Source of the DNA: Patescibacteria group bacterium
Lineage (GTDB): Bacteria; Patescibacteriota; Dojkabacteria; JAKAPS01; JAJZLI01
DNA: 6,453 nt
Direction of reading: 5' to 3'
NCBI GenBank assembly: GCA_023380695.1
Contig: JAMCRT010000037.1
Location: 1-6,453, forward strand
Shown here: piece after piece, positions 1-5,648 of the stretch
Layout of the letters: every line of letters starts with the position of its first letter
Position numbering within the stretch: position 1 is the first letter of the stretch
Translations under genes and position numbers: made by a program
The notes under the pieces: generated by a model
Told to the model about the DNA's origin: nothing
The model's input: only the letters and a program-made list of their open reading frames with translations
Database searches by the model: none

Positions 1-122
1 GAAAAACTAAAAAAGAAAGATTATTGTATATTGTATTTACAAAAAGAGAAAAAAAGTTAAGAATCATTTCTGCAAGAGATATTAATAAAAAGGAAAAATA
101 CTTATATGAAAAAAGAACTTAA
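1..122 (+). CDS. brnT: BrnT-type toxin, C-terminal fragment (5' cut by window edge)
   Basis: The reading frame with codons starting at position 3 is open from the left edge to TAA at 120-122 and gives the last 39 residues of a protein. The segment LLYIVFTKREKKLRIISARD followed by a lysine-rich tail matches the typical end of BrnT toxins, which have a strand 'VFT.R...' followed by 'RIISAR.A.KKE...Y'. BrnT is a RelE-fold ribonuclease of type II toxin-antitoxin modules that cleaves RNA until its antitoxin binds it. The gene overlaps the downstream antitoxin by 17 nt, which is the toxin-first order usual for brnT modules. The catalytic N-terminal half lies outside the window, so it cannot be judged whether the toxin is intact. 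The family call rests on this C-terminal motif and on the antitoxin partner. Confidence 0.8.
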   Translation, partial: KTKKERLLYIVFTKREKKLRIISARDINKKEKYLYEKRT

Positions 123-366
123 AATACCAAAATTTAAAAATGAAGATAAGGAAAGAAATTTTTGGTCTAAAATAGATTTATCTGAATATTTTGAACCTGA
201 AGATTTCACAAAAGTTTCTTTTCCAAACTTAAAACCCACTTCAAGGTCTATATCTATTAGAATACCTGAGTATCTATTAAATAGAGTAAAGGAAAAAGCT
301 AATGAACTAAATATTCCTTATCAATCTTTAATAAAAGAATATATACAAAAAGGAACTTTTAATTAA
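106..366 (+). CDS. CopG-type (ribbon-helix-helix) antitoxin, partner of BrnT
   Basis: This 86-residue protein has the layout of the CopG antitoxins commonly paired with BrnT. An N-terminal toxin-binding part contains 'IPKFKNEDKERNFW' (residues 7-20) and the hallmark VSFPNLKP (37-44). A C-terminal ribbon-helix-helix follows: a DNA-contacting strand RSISIRIP (47-54), helix 1 (about 55-67), the turn NIPYQ, and helix 2 (about 72-82). Such antitoxins neutralise the toxin and, as dimers, repress their own operon. The ATG at 106 lies inside the end of the toxin gene, so expression is probably translationally coupled. An AGGA at 91-94 is 11 nt upstream, the closest thing to a Shine-Dalgarno site in the window. 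It ends in TAA with no clear terminator after it. Confidence 0.85.
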   Translation: MKKELKIPKFKNEDKERNFWSKIDLSEYFEPEDFTKVSFPNLKPTSRSISIRIPEYLLNRVKEKANELNIPYQSLIKEYIQKGTFN

Positions 367-446
367 TTCTATTATTTTTCATCATACCTAATTTATCTAG
401 TAAATCATTGGTTAAAATTAAGTTTTTAAAAATGGTGTTCCACCTA

Positions 447-486
447 TTGTACGGCTTTCAGAAGTTATTTATATAAACAATATAAT
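447..486 (+). promoter_or_regulatory. Promoter of the isochorismatase-like gene
   Basis: A perfect TATAAT lies at 481-486, with a poor -35 candidate TTCAGA at 457-462 (18-bp spacer); TTGTAC at 447-452 is too far away to pair with it. Transcription would start near 493, leaving a leader of about 10 nt before the ATG at 503. No Shine-Dalgarno sequence is visible in that leader. Confidence 0.5.
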
Positions 487-502
487 CTGTTAAAGTAATT
501 GT

Positions 503-1123
503 ATGAGAAAAATTCAATTATTATCTATAGACATGCAGAAAGATTTTTCAGCTAAAGGAGGAAAGCATTACCGTAATCATCCTAATGTAGCATTCATAAA
601 AGAAAGTCTAGTTCCATATTGTGAAAAAAATGGATTAAAGATTGCAGAAATTATTTCAGATTATAGACAGCCACGACTAGGAGATAAAGATGATAGTTGT
701 AACCCAGGAACAATAGGATATGAATCTGAAATTCCAGAAAAAATAAAACTTCACCCGATTTGGGTAAAGTGTATGAATTCACCCATTTGGACCAGAACTG
801 GTATTGGTAATCCAAACAGTAAACCAGGTTTACCCTATGAAGATACAAAGGCATTCAGTGAATGGATTTATAACATTATAGGTGTCCCAGAAGAGACTGA
901 TGTAGTTTTAATTGGGTTAACAATAGACTGCTGTGTACTTTGTACAGCTCAAGAACTTTCAATGAGAGGTTATAATGTTTTTATTCTTAATGAAGGTGTT
1001 GATCCTTATTCAGGTAACCAAGATGAGAAACAACAAATTCTAAATAGTTCTATACTAAAAAATTGGACTACTATAATAGATTGGAAGAATCTAAAAAAAT
1101 TAATAAAATTAAATGAAAATTAA
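503..1123 (+). CDS. Isochorismatase-superfamily cysteine hydrolase
   Basis: This 206-residue protein has the isochorismatase/nicotinamidase alpha/beta fold. The opening strand and Asp motif SIDMQKDF gives catalytic D10, IWVKC gives the likely catalytic K89, and the late motif GLTIDCCVLCTAQELSMRGY (138-157) gives the nucleophile C144 directly before V145. Family members hydrolyse amides or vinyl ethers such as nicotinamide, isochorismate, carbamoyl compounds or ureas. At the position where nicotinamidases carry a metal-binding Asp-Trp-His, this protein has D53-Y54-R55, so a standard nicotinamidase is unlikely and the substrate is unknown. The region between K89 and the nucleophile contains many Gly, Pro and Asn residues. 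Six cysteines are present, including C143, C144 and C147 clustered at the active site. It appears to be a single-gene unit between two TA modules, with a 20-bp duplication across its stop codon. Confidence 0.8.
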   Translation: MRKIQLLSIDMQKDFSAKGGKHYRNHPNVAFIKESLVPYCEKNGLKIAEIISDYRQPRLGDKDDSCNPGTIGYESEIPEKIKLHPIWVKCMNSPIWTRTGIGNPNSKPGLPYEDTKAFSEWIYNIIGVPEETDVVLIGLTIDCCVLCTAQELSMRGYNVFILNEGVDPYSGNQDEKQQILNSSILKNWTTIIDWKNLKKLIKLNEN

Positions 1124-1133
1124 TAAAATTAAA
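1096..1133 (+). repeat. 20-bp tandem duplication across the stop codon
   Basis: The 18-bp word AAAATTAATAAAATTAAA occurs at 1096-1113 and again at 1116-1133, with a period of 20 bp. The first copy encodes the last residues of the hydrolase and the second contains its TAA at 1121-1123. Both copies consist almost only of A and T, so slippage is a likely origin. Removing one copy would let the frame run on to a TAA about 11 codons further. Confidence 0.75.
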
Positions 1134-1142
1134 ATGTGTCTT

Positions 1143-1199
1143 GGTAACCCTACATTTGATCTAACCAATGACTCTCGGTAACATACCTATGTGATCTAA
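1143..1199 (+). promoter_or_regulatory. Direct repeats and palindrome, candidate antitoxin operator
   Basis: Two imperfect direct repeats, each GGTAAC followed 8-9 nt later by TGATCTAA, lie at 1143-1164 and 1177-1199, 34 bp apart. The second contains the inverted repeat ACATA-CC-TATGT (1181-1192). This stands out as less A+T-rich, structured DNA just upstream of the promoter of a ribbon-helix-helix antitoxin, a protein type that usually binds such sites to repress its own operon. The operator role is inference. Confidence 0.4.
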
Positions 1200-1214
1200 T
1201 GCGTATCAAAATGG

Positions 1215-1226
1215 TATAACTATAAT
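1215..1226 (+). promoter_or_regulatory. -10 region of the second antitoxin gene
   Basis: Two overlapping -10 candidates sit here: TATAAC at 1215-1220 and TATAAT at 1221-1226. The first ends 9 nt before the ATG at 1230, placing the predicted RNA start within about 3 nt of that codon. The second would start RNA inside the coding region. No Shine-Dalgarno sequence is present, so a leaderless mRNA is the simplest reading. Confidence 0.5.
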
Positions 1227-1229
1227 ATT

Positions 1230-1511
1230 ATGCATAAAACAGCATTACAAATACCAGTGAATAAAAGTCTAAAAGATAAAGCTGAAATAGTAGCCTTATC
1301 CAAGAGATTTTCTTCATTACAAGAATTTATAAGAATATTTTTAGTCGAAGCATCAAAAGATAATATTGATATATCATTTGGGGAAAATACACAATTATCA
1401 AATACAGCCGAAAAACGATATCTTAAGATAGACAAAGATTTTAAGAATAATAAGAATATATATGAAGCCACTAATGCCAAGGATTTGATGAAGCAATTAC
1501 ATAAAGATTAA
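1230..1511 (+). CDS. RelB/DinJ-like antitoxin
   Basis: This 93-residue protein has a ribbon-helix-helix N-terminus: strand KTALQIPV (3-10), helix 1 with NKSLKDKAEI (11-20), then FSSLQEFIRIFL (27-38), the 'S-S-L-Q-E-x-I-R-x-F-L' pattern typical of RelB/DinJ-like antitoxins that partner RelE/YafQ toxins. The tail with AEKRYLKIDKDF (60-71) and a final LMKQLHKD looks like the usual toxin-wrapping segment. It appears intact. The 3' end overlaps the former start of a decayed YafQ-like toxin, so it is now an antitoxin without a working partner in this window. It may persist by repressing its own promoter or by neutralising a related toxin elsewhere (inference). Residue 92 is lysine (AAA). A G at position 1503 would give glutamate here and would also restore an ATG for the toxin. 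Confidence 0.8.
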   Translation: MHKTALQIPVNKSLKDKAEIVALSKRFSSLQEFIRIFLVEASKDNIDISFGENTQLSNTAEKRYLKIDKDFKNNKNIYEATNAKDLMKQLHKD

Positions 1512-1738
1512 GTACCATAAATTTTTTAAAAAACTACAGGAAGAAGATTTTACCAAACCCAAAATTAGCTATATTTCTTAGTGATTCTAATAATCCTATT
1601 TTGAGAAACCACAAGTTAACTGGGAAATTATCATTCTATAATTCTTTCTCAGTTACAGGAGATATAAGGGTAATATATAAAATTGAAGAAAATTCAATAT
1701 TATTATTTGATATAGGTACTCATAATCAGGTATATTAA
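1501..1738 (+). pseudogene. Decayed YafQ/RelE-like toxin
   Basis: Conceptual translation across two frames gives a recognisable YafQ-type mRNA interferase. The first frame (1501-1527) reads IKIKYHKFF from ATA AAG ATT, where an ATG would be expected overlapping the antitoxin end. From the T6/A6 run at 1522-1533 onward the next frame reads FLKNYRKKILPNPKLAIFLS, then NNPILRNHKLTGK, SFSVTGDIRVIY and the family hallmark FDIGTHNQVY, ending in TAA at 1736-1738. Three defects are visible: the start codon is ATA, a frameshift lies near the homopolymer (one extra T would explain it), and the segment between PNPKL and AIFLS appears several residues shorter than in related toxins as I recall them. No ATG, GTG or TTG opens the main frame before an internal TTG at 1601. 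A functional toxin is therefore unlikely, although a homopolymer sequencing error could explain the frameshift alone. Confidence 0.8.
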
Positions 1739-1790
1739 ATCTTTTTATTTTTCAAAAAATTTATGTTACATAATAATTATTGAATAAAAG

Positions 1791-1799
1791 TGCTATAAT
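1791..1799 (+). promoter_or_regulatory. Extended -10 promoter of the hypothetical/GT2 pair
   Basis: TGCTATAAT combines a consensus -10 hexamer (1794-1799) with the TGn extension. It ends 8 nt before the ATG at 1808, so RNA should begin at about 1806-1808, practically on the start codon. No good -35 box is visible at the right distance, which an extended -10 element can tolerate. Confidence 0.6.
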
Positions 1800-1807
1800 C
1801 CTTATAT

Positions 1808-2290
1808 ATGTCAGGAGAAAAAGATATAGAAAGACCTAGTGATAATATTGGAATATTATCGACGTATGATTTATTATGGGAAAATACAGAGCAAAACATA
1901 ACAAATACTTCATTTCATCATATAGAGGAAATGCAAAATTCATTATTAAAAATAGTAGAATCAACAACCAAGATGTTTCCTAATAGAACTTTATGTACAA
2001 TGGTACAACCTTTTATAATGGAAAAAATATTATATGATGAGGATACTATAGACTATATAATATCATGTTATAATCTTGCATATTCTATGAATATTAAAAA
2101 AGTATATAAACCACATAAACAAAACCCCTATTTTTACATGAAAATGACTAAAAATAGTGATACTAGAATAACTAAAGAAAAACATATAAAATCTTTAAAG
2201 AAAAATGAATTAGAACGTTTCATAGGATTTTTGAGTATTTTTCTACAATACACAGAACATAGTTTAGAACAATCTGGATATGAAAAATAA
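1808..2290 (+). CDS. Hypothetical protein, 160 residues, upstream of and overlapping GT2
   Basis: I do not recognise this family. It is a soluble, mixed-charge protein without a signal peptide or membrane segment. The middle (about 36-52 and 66-96) looks helical, with a run around EKILYDEDTIDYIISCYNLA, then a lysine-rich stretch KKVYKPHKQNPYFYMKMTK (97-115). The end is another amphipathic helix, ELERFIGFLSIFLQYTEHSL (134-153). There are three cysteines-free thirds apart from C63 and C87, which do not form a metal-binding motif. A well-placed extended -10 box and an 11-nt overlap with the downstream glycosyltransferase gene argue that it is real and cotranscribed with that gene. A role accompanying the glycosyltransferase is possible, but nothing in the sequence shows one. 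Confidence 0.7.
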   Translation: MSGEKDIERPSDNIGILSTYDLLWENTEQNITNTSFHHIEEMQNSLLKIVESTTKMFPNRTLCTMVQPFIMEKILYDEDTIDYIISCYNLAYSMNIKKVYKPHKQNPYFYMKMTKNSDTRITKEKHIKSLKKNELERFIGFLSIFLQYTEHSLEQSGYEK

Positions 2291-3419
2291 TATAGAATTA
2301 TCAATAATAATGCCTGCATTAAATGAAGAAAAAACAGTAGGTATTTGTGTAAAAAAAGCAAAAAAAGTTATACAAAAGCTAAATATTAAAGGAGAGGTAA
2401 TAGTATCAGATAATGGATCATCTGATACTACTGTAGATGAAGCATTAAAAAATGGTGCTTTAGTAGTAAAAGAAAATAAGAAAGGTTATGGTAATACTCT
2501 AAGAAAAGCATTTAGAAAAGCACAAGGTAAATATATTATTATGGCAGACTCAGATGATACATATGATTTTATGGAATCAACTAAATTCTATACAAAATTA
2601 AAAAATGGATATGATTTAGTAATGGGTGATAGATATAAAAATGGAAAAATTCTAAAAGGTGCAACTCCTATATCACATAGAATTGGAGCACCAATTCTTA
2701 CTAAAATCCTATCTCTTTTTTATCATATTAAAATATCTGATGCACACTGTGGATTTAGAGGAATCACTAGAGAAGCATATCAAAAATTGCATATGCAAAC
2801 AGAAGGAATGGAATTTGCATCTGAAATGATAGTAAAAGCAGGACAAGCAAAACTTAAAGTAACAGAAGTTCCAATTACACTATCTACAAGAGTAGAAGGA
2901 AGTGAAGCAAAGCTTAATACTATCAAAGATGGATGGAGACATTTAACATTTTTATTAACACAAGGAACAAATTACTTGTTTATATATCCTGGGTTATTTC
3001 TATTTCTTATAGGAGCATTAATTTTTATATTATTATCACCAGGATCATTTACAATTTTTGGGAGAACTCTTCATTATCATGTATTATATATAGCATCTAT
3101 GCTTACCATAATAGGATATAACATCTTAATATTTGGAATACTCACTAAACAATATTCATTAAATGAAAAATTAGCTGTTTCTGATAGATTAACACTTTTT
3201 GTAAAATCACTTACAATGAATAAAATACTTGTTTATGGAATAGTACTGTTTATATTGAGTATATTACTCTTTATTTATTCATTCATCATTTGGGCTCAAA
3301 ATAATTATGGACCACTACTAAATAGTGGACATATAATATTAGGTATTACTCTATTTATATTATCAATAGATACAGTTTTTGCAGGTTTCTTTTCAAAAGT
3401 AATAGAATTAAAAAAATAA
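2280..3419 (+). CDS. GT2 glycosyltransferase, polyprenyl-phosphate sugar transferase type, with membrane tail
   Basis: This 379-residue protein has an N-terminal GT-A domain of the DPM1/GtrB-like glycosyltransferase family 2: LSIIMPALNEEKTV (7-20), VSDNGSSDTT (42-51) and the metal/nucleotide-sugar motif ADSDDTYDF (89-97). It continues with MGDRYKNG (115-122), DAHCGFRG (154-161), GMEFASEM (176-183) and TRVEGSEAKL (203-212). These enzymes transfer a sugar from a nucleotide donor to a polyprenyl phosphate. Four hydrophobic segments follow (about 233-253, 268-289, 316-338 and 350-371), so the C-terminus anchors it in the cytoplasmic membrane with the catalytic domain presumably cytosolic. The start overlaps the preceding hypothetical gene by 11 nt and has no usable Shine-Dalgarno site, which suggests translational coupling. 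Its stop lies 2 nt from that of the convergent uppS. The sugar transferred cannot be deduced. Confidence 0.88.
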   Translation: MKNNIELSIIMPALNEEKTVGICVKKAKKVIQKLNIKGEVIVSDNGSSDTTVDEALKNGALVVKENKKGYGNTLRKAFRKAQGKYIIMADSDDTYDFMESTKFYTKLKNGYDLVMGDRYKNGKILKGATPISHRIGAPILTKILSLFYHIKISDAHCGFRGITREAYQKLHMQTEGMEFASEMIVKAGQAKLKVTEVPITLSTRVEGSEAKLNTIKDGWRHLTFLLTQGTNYLFIYPGLFLFLIGALIFILLSPGSFTIFGRTLHYHVLYIASMLTIIGYNILIFGILTKQYSLNEKLAVSDRLTLFVKSLTMNKILVYGIVLFILSILLFIYSFIIWAQNNYGPLLNSGHIILGITLFILSIDTVFAGFFSKVIELKK

Positions 3420-3421
3420 TA

Positions 3422-4153
3422 TTATACTCTTCCGCCCATTCTTCTCTCTCTCTTAGAAAAATCTAGTATTGCTGCTAAAATATCATCTGTATCTATATCA
3501 GGAAAATATTTATCAGAGAAATATAGCTCTGTTTGTTTACCATTAAACCATCCTATATCAGATATTCTTATCTCTCCTGAAGTACGTATAATAAGATCTG
3601 AAGTTGGTATTACTCCACCTCCATCCTTTATGCTTTCTAAAATATTTTTATCTATTTCTAAATCTTTTGGAAGATCACGTACCTTAGATAACATTCTAAT
3701 AATCTGATCTTCTCCACCAAAATCTATAGCAAGAGCTAAAACTTTTCTATCAAACATTTTTGTTTTGTTCTCTAATATTGTGATACTTTCAAGCAATTGT
3801 TTTGGTATCCTATCTTTTCTGCCAATATGAATAAATCTTATTTGATCTTTAATTAATTGACCTGAAAAACTATTTATCATAACCCTTAGTATTCTCATAA
3901 TCCCATTAATCTCTGTTTTATCCCGTTTCCAATTATCTGATGAAAATCCCCATAAAGTTAAAGTTTTTACATTTTCAATAGTTTTTAAATCTTCTATTAT
4001 CTTTTTCATTTTTTCTGCAGCAACTCTATGCCCATATGTTACTTTCTTATTTCTTTGTTTTGCCCATCTGCCGTTACCATCAGGGATAATCAATATATTA
4101 CATGGAAATTTATCTCTATGAATATTTTTTACTTTTAACAAATCACTTTGCAT
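3422..4153 (-). CDS. uppS: Undecaprenyl (di-trans,poly-cis) diphosphate synthase
   Basis: This is a 243-residue cis-prenyltransferase. IIPDGNGRWAKQR (22-34) holds the catalytic aspartate D25, and YGHRVAAEKM (40-49), LWGFSSDNWKR (67-77), LALAIDFGGEDQI (139-151) and DLIIRTSGEIRIS (186-198) follow. TELYFSDKYFPD (208-219) has the Mg-associated glutamate E209, and RERRMGGR (235-242) closes the protein. The enzyme adds cis-isoprene units to farnesyl diphosphate to make the C55 lipid carrier for peptidoglycan and surface glycans. Length and motif order are normal. Unusual points are E148 after GG, where well-known bacterial enzymes have Arg, RTSGE instead of RTGGE, and DIGWFNGKQ in place of the common LLWQ-type segment. 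It is convergent with the GT2 gene and divergent from the GT4 gene, with its own -10 box next to the start codon. Confidence 0.93.
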   Translation of the reverse strand: MQSDLLKVKNIHRDKFPCNILIIPDGNGRWAKQRNKKVTYGHRVAAEKMKKIIEDLKTIENVKTLTLWGFSSDNWKRDKTEINGIMRILRVMINSFSGQLIKDQIRFIHIGRKDRIPKQLLESITILENKTKMFDRKVLALAIDFGGEDQIIRMLSKVRDLPKDLEIDKNILESIKDGGGVIPTSDLIIRTSGEIRISDIGWFNGKQTELYFSDKYFPDIDTDDILAAILDFSKRERRMGGRV

Positions 4154-4160
4154 AAAATAT

Positions 4161-4166
4161 CTTATA
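4161..4166 (-). promoter_or_regulatory. -10 box of uppS
   Basis: On the minus strand TATAAG ends 7 nt before the uppS ATG, predicting RNA initiation at or 1 nt before the start codon. It lies in the 73-bp gap between the divergent uppS and GT4 starts. No Shine-Dalgarno sequence precedes uppS. Confidence 0.5.
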
Positions 4167-4211
4167 GGATATAAATATTAAAGATACATTAAAATAGATA
4201 TGTTTTTCTAG

Positions 4212-4217
4212 TATAAT
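4212..4217 (+). promoter_or_regulatory. -10 box of the GT4 gene
   Basis: Consensus TATAAT ends 9 nt before the ATG at 4227, so the predicted transcript begins about 3 nt upstream of the start codon. A weak A+T-rich -35 candidate, TTAAAA, lies at 4189-4194. No Shine-Dalgarno sequence is present. Confidence 0.55.
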
Positions 4218-4226
4218 ATAGATTAT

Positions 4227-5333
4227 ATGAAAAAAATAGCATTTATATATGATGTAATTTACCCATATTCCATTGGTGGTGTAGAACAAAGGATATATAA
4301 CTTATCAATCAATATGAGAGATGATTATGAAATACATATCATTGGAATGAAATATTGGAAAGGAGATAAAGATAAAACAGAAGATGGAATACATTATCAT
4401 GGGATAATGAGAAAAAAAGACATATATAAGGAAAATGGAGATAGAAATATAACAGAGCCAATAATTTTCTCACTAAAATTATTCTTTTTTTTATTAAAAA
4501 ATAATTTTGATATTATTGATAATCAATCTTTTCCATTCTTTAATATATTCTCAGTATTTTTTGCAAAAAGATTTAGAAAAACAAAAATATTTACTACCTG
4601 GCATGAATTCTGGAACCTTCAATATTGGATTGAGTATAAAGGATATATAATTGGAACAATAGGTTTTATAGTACAATACCTATCTTTAATATTCTCTTCT
4701 AATATCATTGCAAATAGTGATCATACTAAGAAAAGACTATCAAAATATGTAAAAAGTACAAAAATTAAAGGAACAATACCTAATGGAATAAACAAAATTG
4801 ATATGGATTATAAAAAAGATAAAAAATTATATGATCTGTCTTTTGCTGGAAGATTAAAAGATTTCAAAAATGTAGATAAGATTATTGATATTTTAAAATT
4901 AAATAAAACAATGTCTGCTATTATTATTGGTAACGGAGATCAATTTCAAACACTCAAGAGGAAATCAAAAAGACTAAATATAAAATTCACAGGGTTCATC
5001 CAAGACCAAAAGGAAGTATATAAATATATAAGCAAATCAAAAATATTTATGATGTTATCAAAAAGAGAAGGATTTTCTATAGTAACACTGGAGGCTTTAT
5101 CTCTAGGAGTACCTGTAATTTGTTTTAATGGTGAAGATAATGCTGCAAAAGATTTGATTAAAGATGGTATAAATGGAATAATAACAGACCTTAATATGAA
5201 AAATATAAAGAATGCAATAGATACAATAAATAGTAATTATACTCTATATTCTTTAAATGCAAAAAAAATGGCAAATGAATATACTTACATTAAAATTACA
5301 AAAAATCTAATACAAATATATACAAATACATAA
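4227..5333 (+). CDS. GT4-family (GT-B fold) glycosyltransferase
   Basis: This 368-residue protein has the two-domain GT-B layout. The N-terminal acceptor domain opens with IAFIYDVIYPYSIGGVEQ (4-21), containing the glycine-rich GGVE of GT4 enzymes, and includes TTWHEFW (123-129). IIANSDHTKKRL (160-171) and PNGI (185-188) mark the interdomain region. The C-terminal nucleotide-sugar domain starts with LSFAGRLKDFKNVD (204-217). It carries IIGNGDQ (233-239), FTGFIQDQKEVYKYI (254-268) and the EX7E motif in KREGFSIVTLEALSLGVPVI (279-298), with E281 and E289. There is no signal peptide or clear transmembrane helix. Short hydrophobic runs near 80-115 and 140-158 suggest peripheral membrane contact. 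Such enzymes build surface polysaccharides or glycolipids on lipid carriers, which fits the neighbouring uppS and GT2. The donor and acceptor are unknown. It is a single-gene unit, followed by a long hairpin. Confidence 0.88.
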   Translation: MKKIAFIYDVIYPYSIGGVEQRIYNLSINMRDDYEIHIIGMKYWKGDKDKTEDGIHYHGIMRKKDIYKENGDRNITEPIIFSLKLFFFLLKNNFDIIDNQSFPFFNIFSVFFAKRFRKTKIFTTWHEFWNLQYWIEYKGYIIGTIGFIVQYLSLIFSSNIIANSDHTKKRLSKYVKSTKIKGTIPNGINKIDMDYKKDKKLYDLSFAGRLKDFKNVDKIIDILKLNKTMSAIIIGNGDQFQTLKRKSKRLNIKFTGFIQDQKEVYKYISKSKIFMMLSKREGFSIVTLEALSLGVPVICFNGEDNAAKDLIKDGINGIITDLNMKNIKNAIDTINSNYTLYSLNAKKMANEYTYIKITKNLIQIYTNT

Positions 5334-5409
5334 CATTATCATTATTGAACAAAAAAATTACAAAAGAATTAGTCAACAAAAATTTATAATAATTAACATC
5401 TTAAGACAA

Positions 5410-5451
5410 TTTTACTCTAAAGTTAAGGTTGACTTTAATTTTAGAGTAAAA
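5410..5451 (+). terminator. Long hairpin downstream of GT4, possible non-canonical terminator
   Basis: The arms at 5410-5428 and 5433-5451 form a 19-bp uninterrupted stem around a TTGA loop (5429-5432). Two of the pairs are G-U wobbles (5427/5434 and 5422/5439). On the minus strand these become A-C mismatches, so the structure favours RNA made from the plus strand, i.e. the GT4 transcript ending at 5333. The classical U-tract after the stem is missing: the stem is followed by GATAAAAAATTT. It may act in termination, in 3'-end stability or as a processing site. The rest of 5334-5554 shows no gene that I can support. Confidence 0.5.
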
Positions 5452-5554
5452 GATAAAAAATTTCATTTATAACACCTTTCTGATTATTGAATATATATGT
5501 ATCTTTTTTTCATCTTATTCTTTTGCTTAATTATTTAACCTTGAGTAATATAAT

Positions 5555-5641
5555 CGGAGAGAGTGAGATTCGAACTCACGATACCTTTGCAGATATACTT
5601 GCTCTCCAAGCAAGCGCACTAGGCCACTATGCGATCTCTCC
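5555..5641 (-). tRNA. tRNA-Ser (anticodon GGA)
   Basis: The 87-nt minus-strand sequence folds as a class II tRNA. The acceptor stem is GGAGAGA with TCTCTCC (5635-5641 and 5556-5562), and the discriminator base is G. The anticodon stem CTTGC/GCAAG encloses the loop TTGGAGA, giving anticodon GGA at 5605-5607. A long variable arm follows, and then a T-arm GTGAG-TTCGAAT-CTCAC (5563-5579). The long variable arm and discriminator G agree with serine identity, and GGA reads UCC and UCU. The 3' CCA is not encoded and must be added by a nucleotidyltransferase. Its 5' end is only 7 nt past the stop of the upstream PAP2-like gene on the same strand, so it is probably cotranscribed and processed. Confidence 0.95.
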
Positions 5642-5648
5642 TTAAATG

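Noticed and set aside
349..361. Small stem AAAAG-GAA-CTTTT at the end of the first antitoxin gene
   Set aside because: It has five mostly A-T pairs inside the coding sequence, too weak for a terminator.
367..502. Possible remnant of a minus-strand gene between the first antitoxin and the hydrolase
   Set aside because: Two short peptides in different frames look vaguely protein-like, but they are too short and match no family I know.
651..854. 67-codon minus-strand open frame inside the hydrolase gene
   Set aside because: It is antisense to a clear conserved gene, and its product has no recognisable features.
406..1170. 10-bp inverted repeat (TCATTGGTTA and its complement) flanking the hydrolase gene
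   Set aside because: Words of this length recur by chance in a window of this size and composition; there is no transposase and no target duplication.
1220..1480. 86-codon minus-strand open frame opposite the second antitoxin
   Set aside because: It is a shadow of a gene with a clear family match on the plus strand.
2134..2361. 75-codon minus-strand frame across the hypothetical/GT2 junction
   Set aside because: It overlaps two plus-strand genes, and the hydrophobic product reflects antisense A+T-rich sequence.
2933..3121. 62-codon plus-strand frame inside the GT2 gene
   Set aside because: It lies in another frame within the membrane tail of a well-supported gene.
3415..3424. Palindrome ATAATATTAT between the convergent GT2 and uppS stops
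   Set aside because: It arises trivially from two facing TAA codons in A+T-rich DNA.
5401..5466. 21-codon minus-strand frame with an AAGG-like site upstream
   Set aside because: It is very short, runs through the hairpin and has no similarity to a known peptide.
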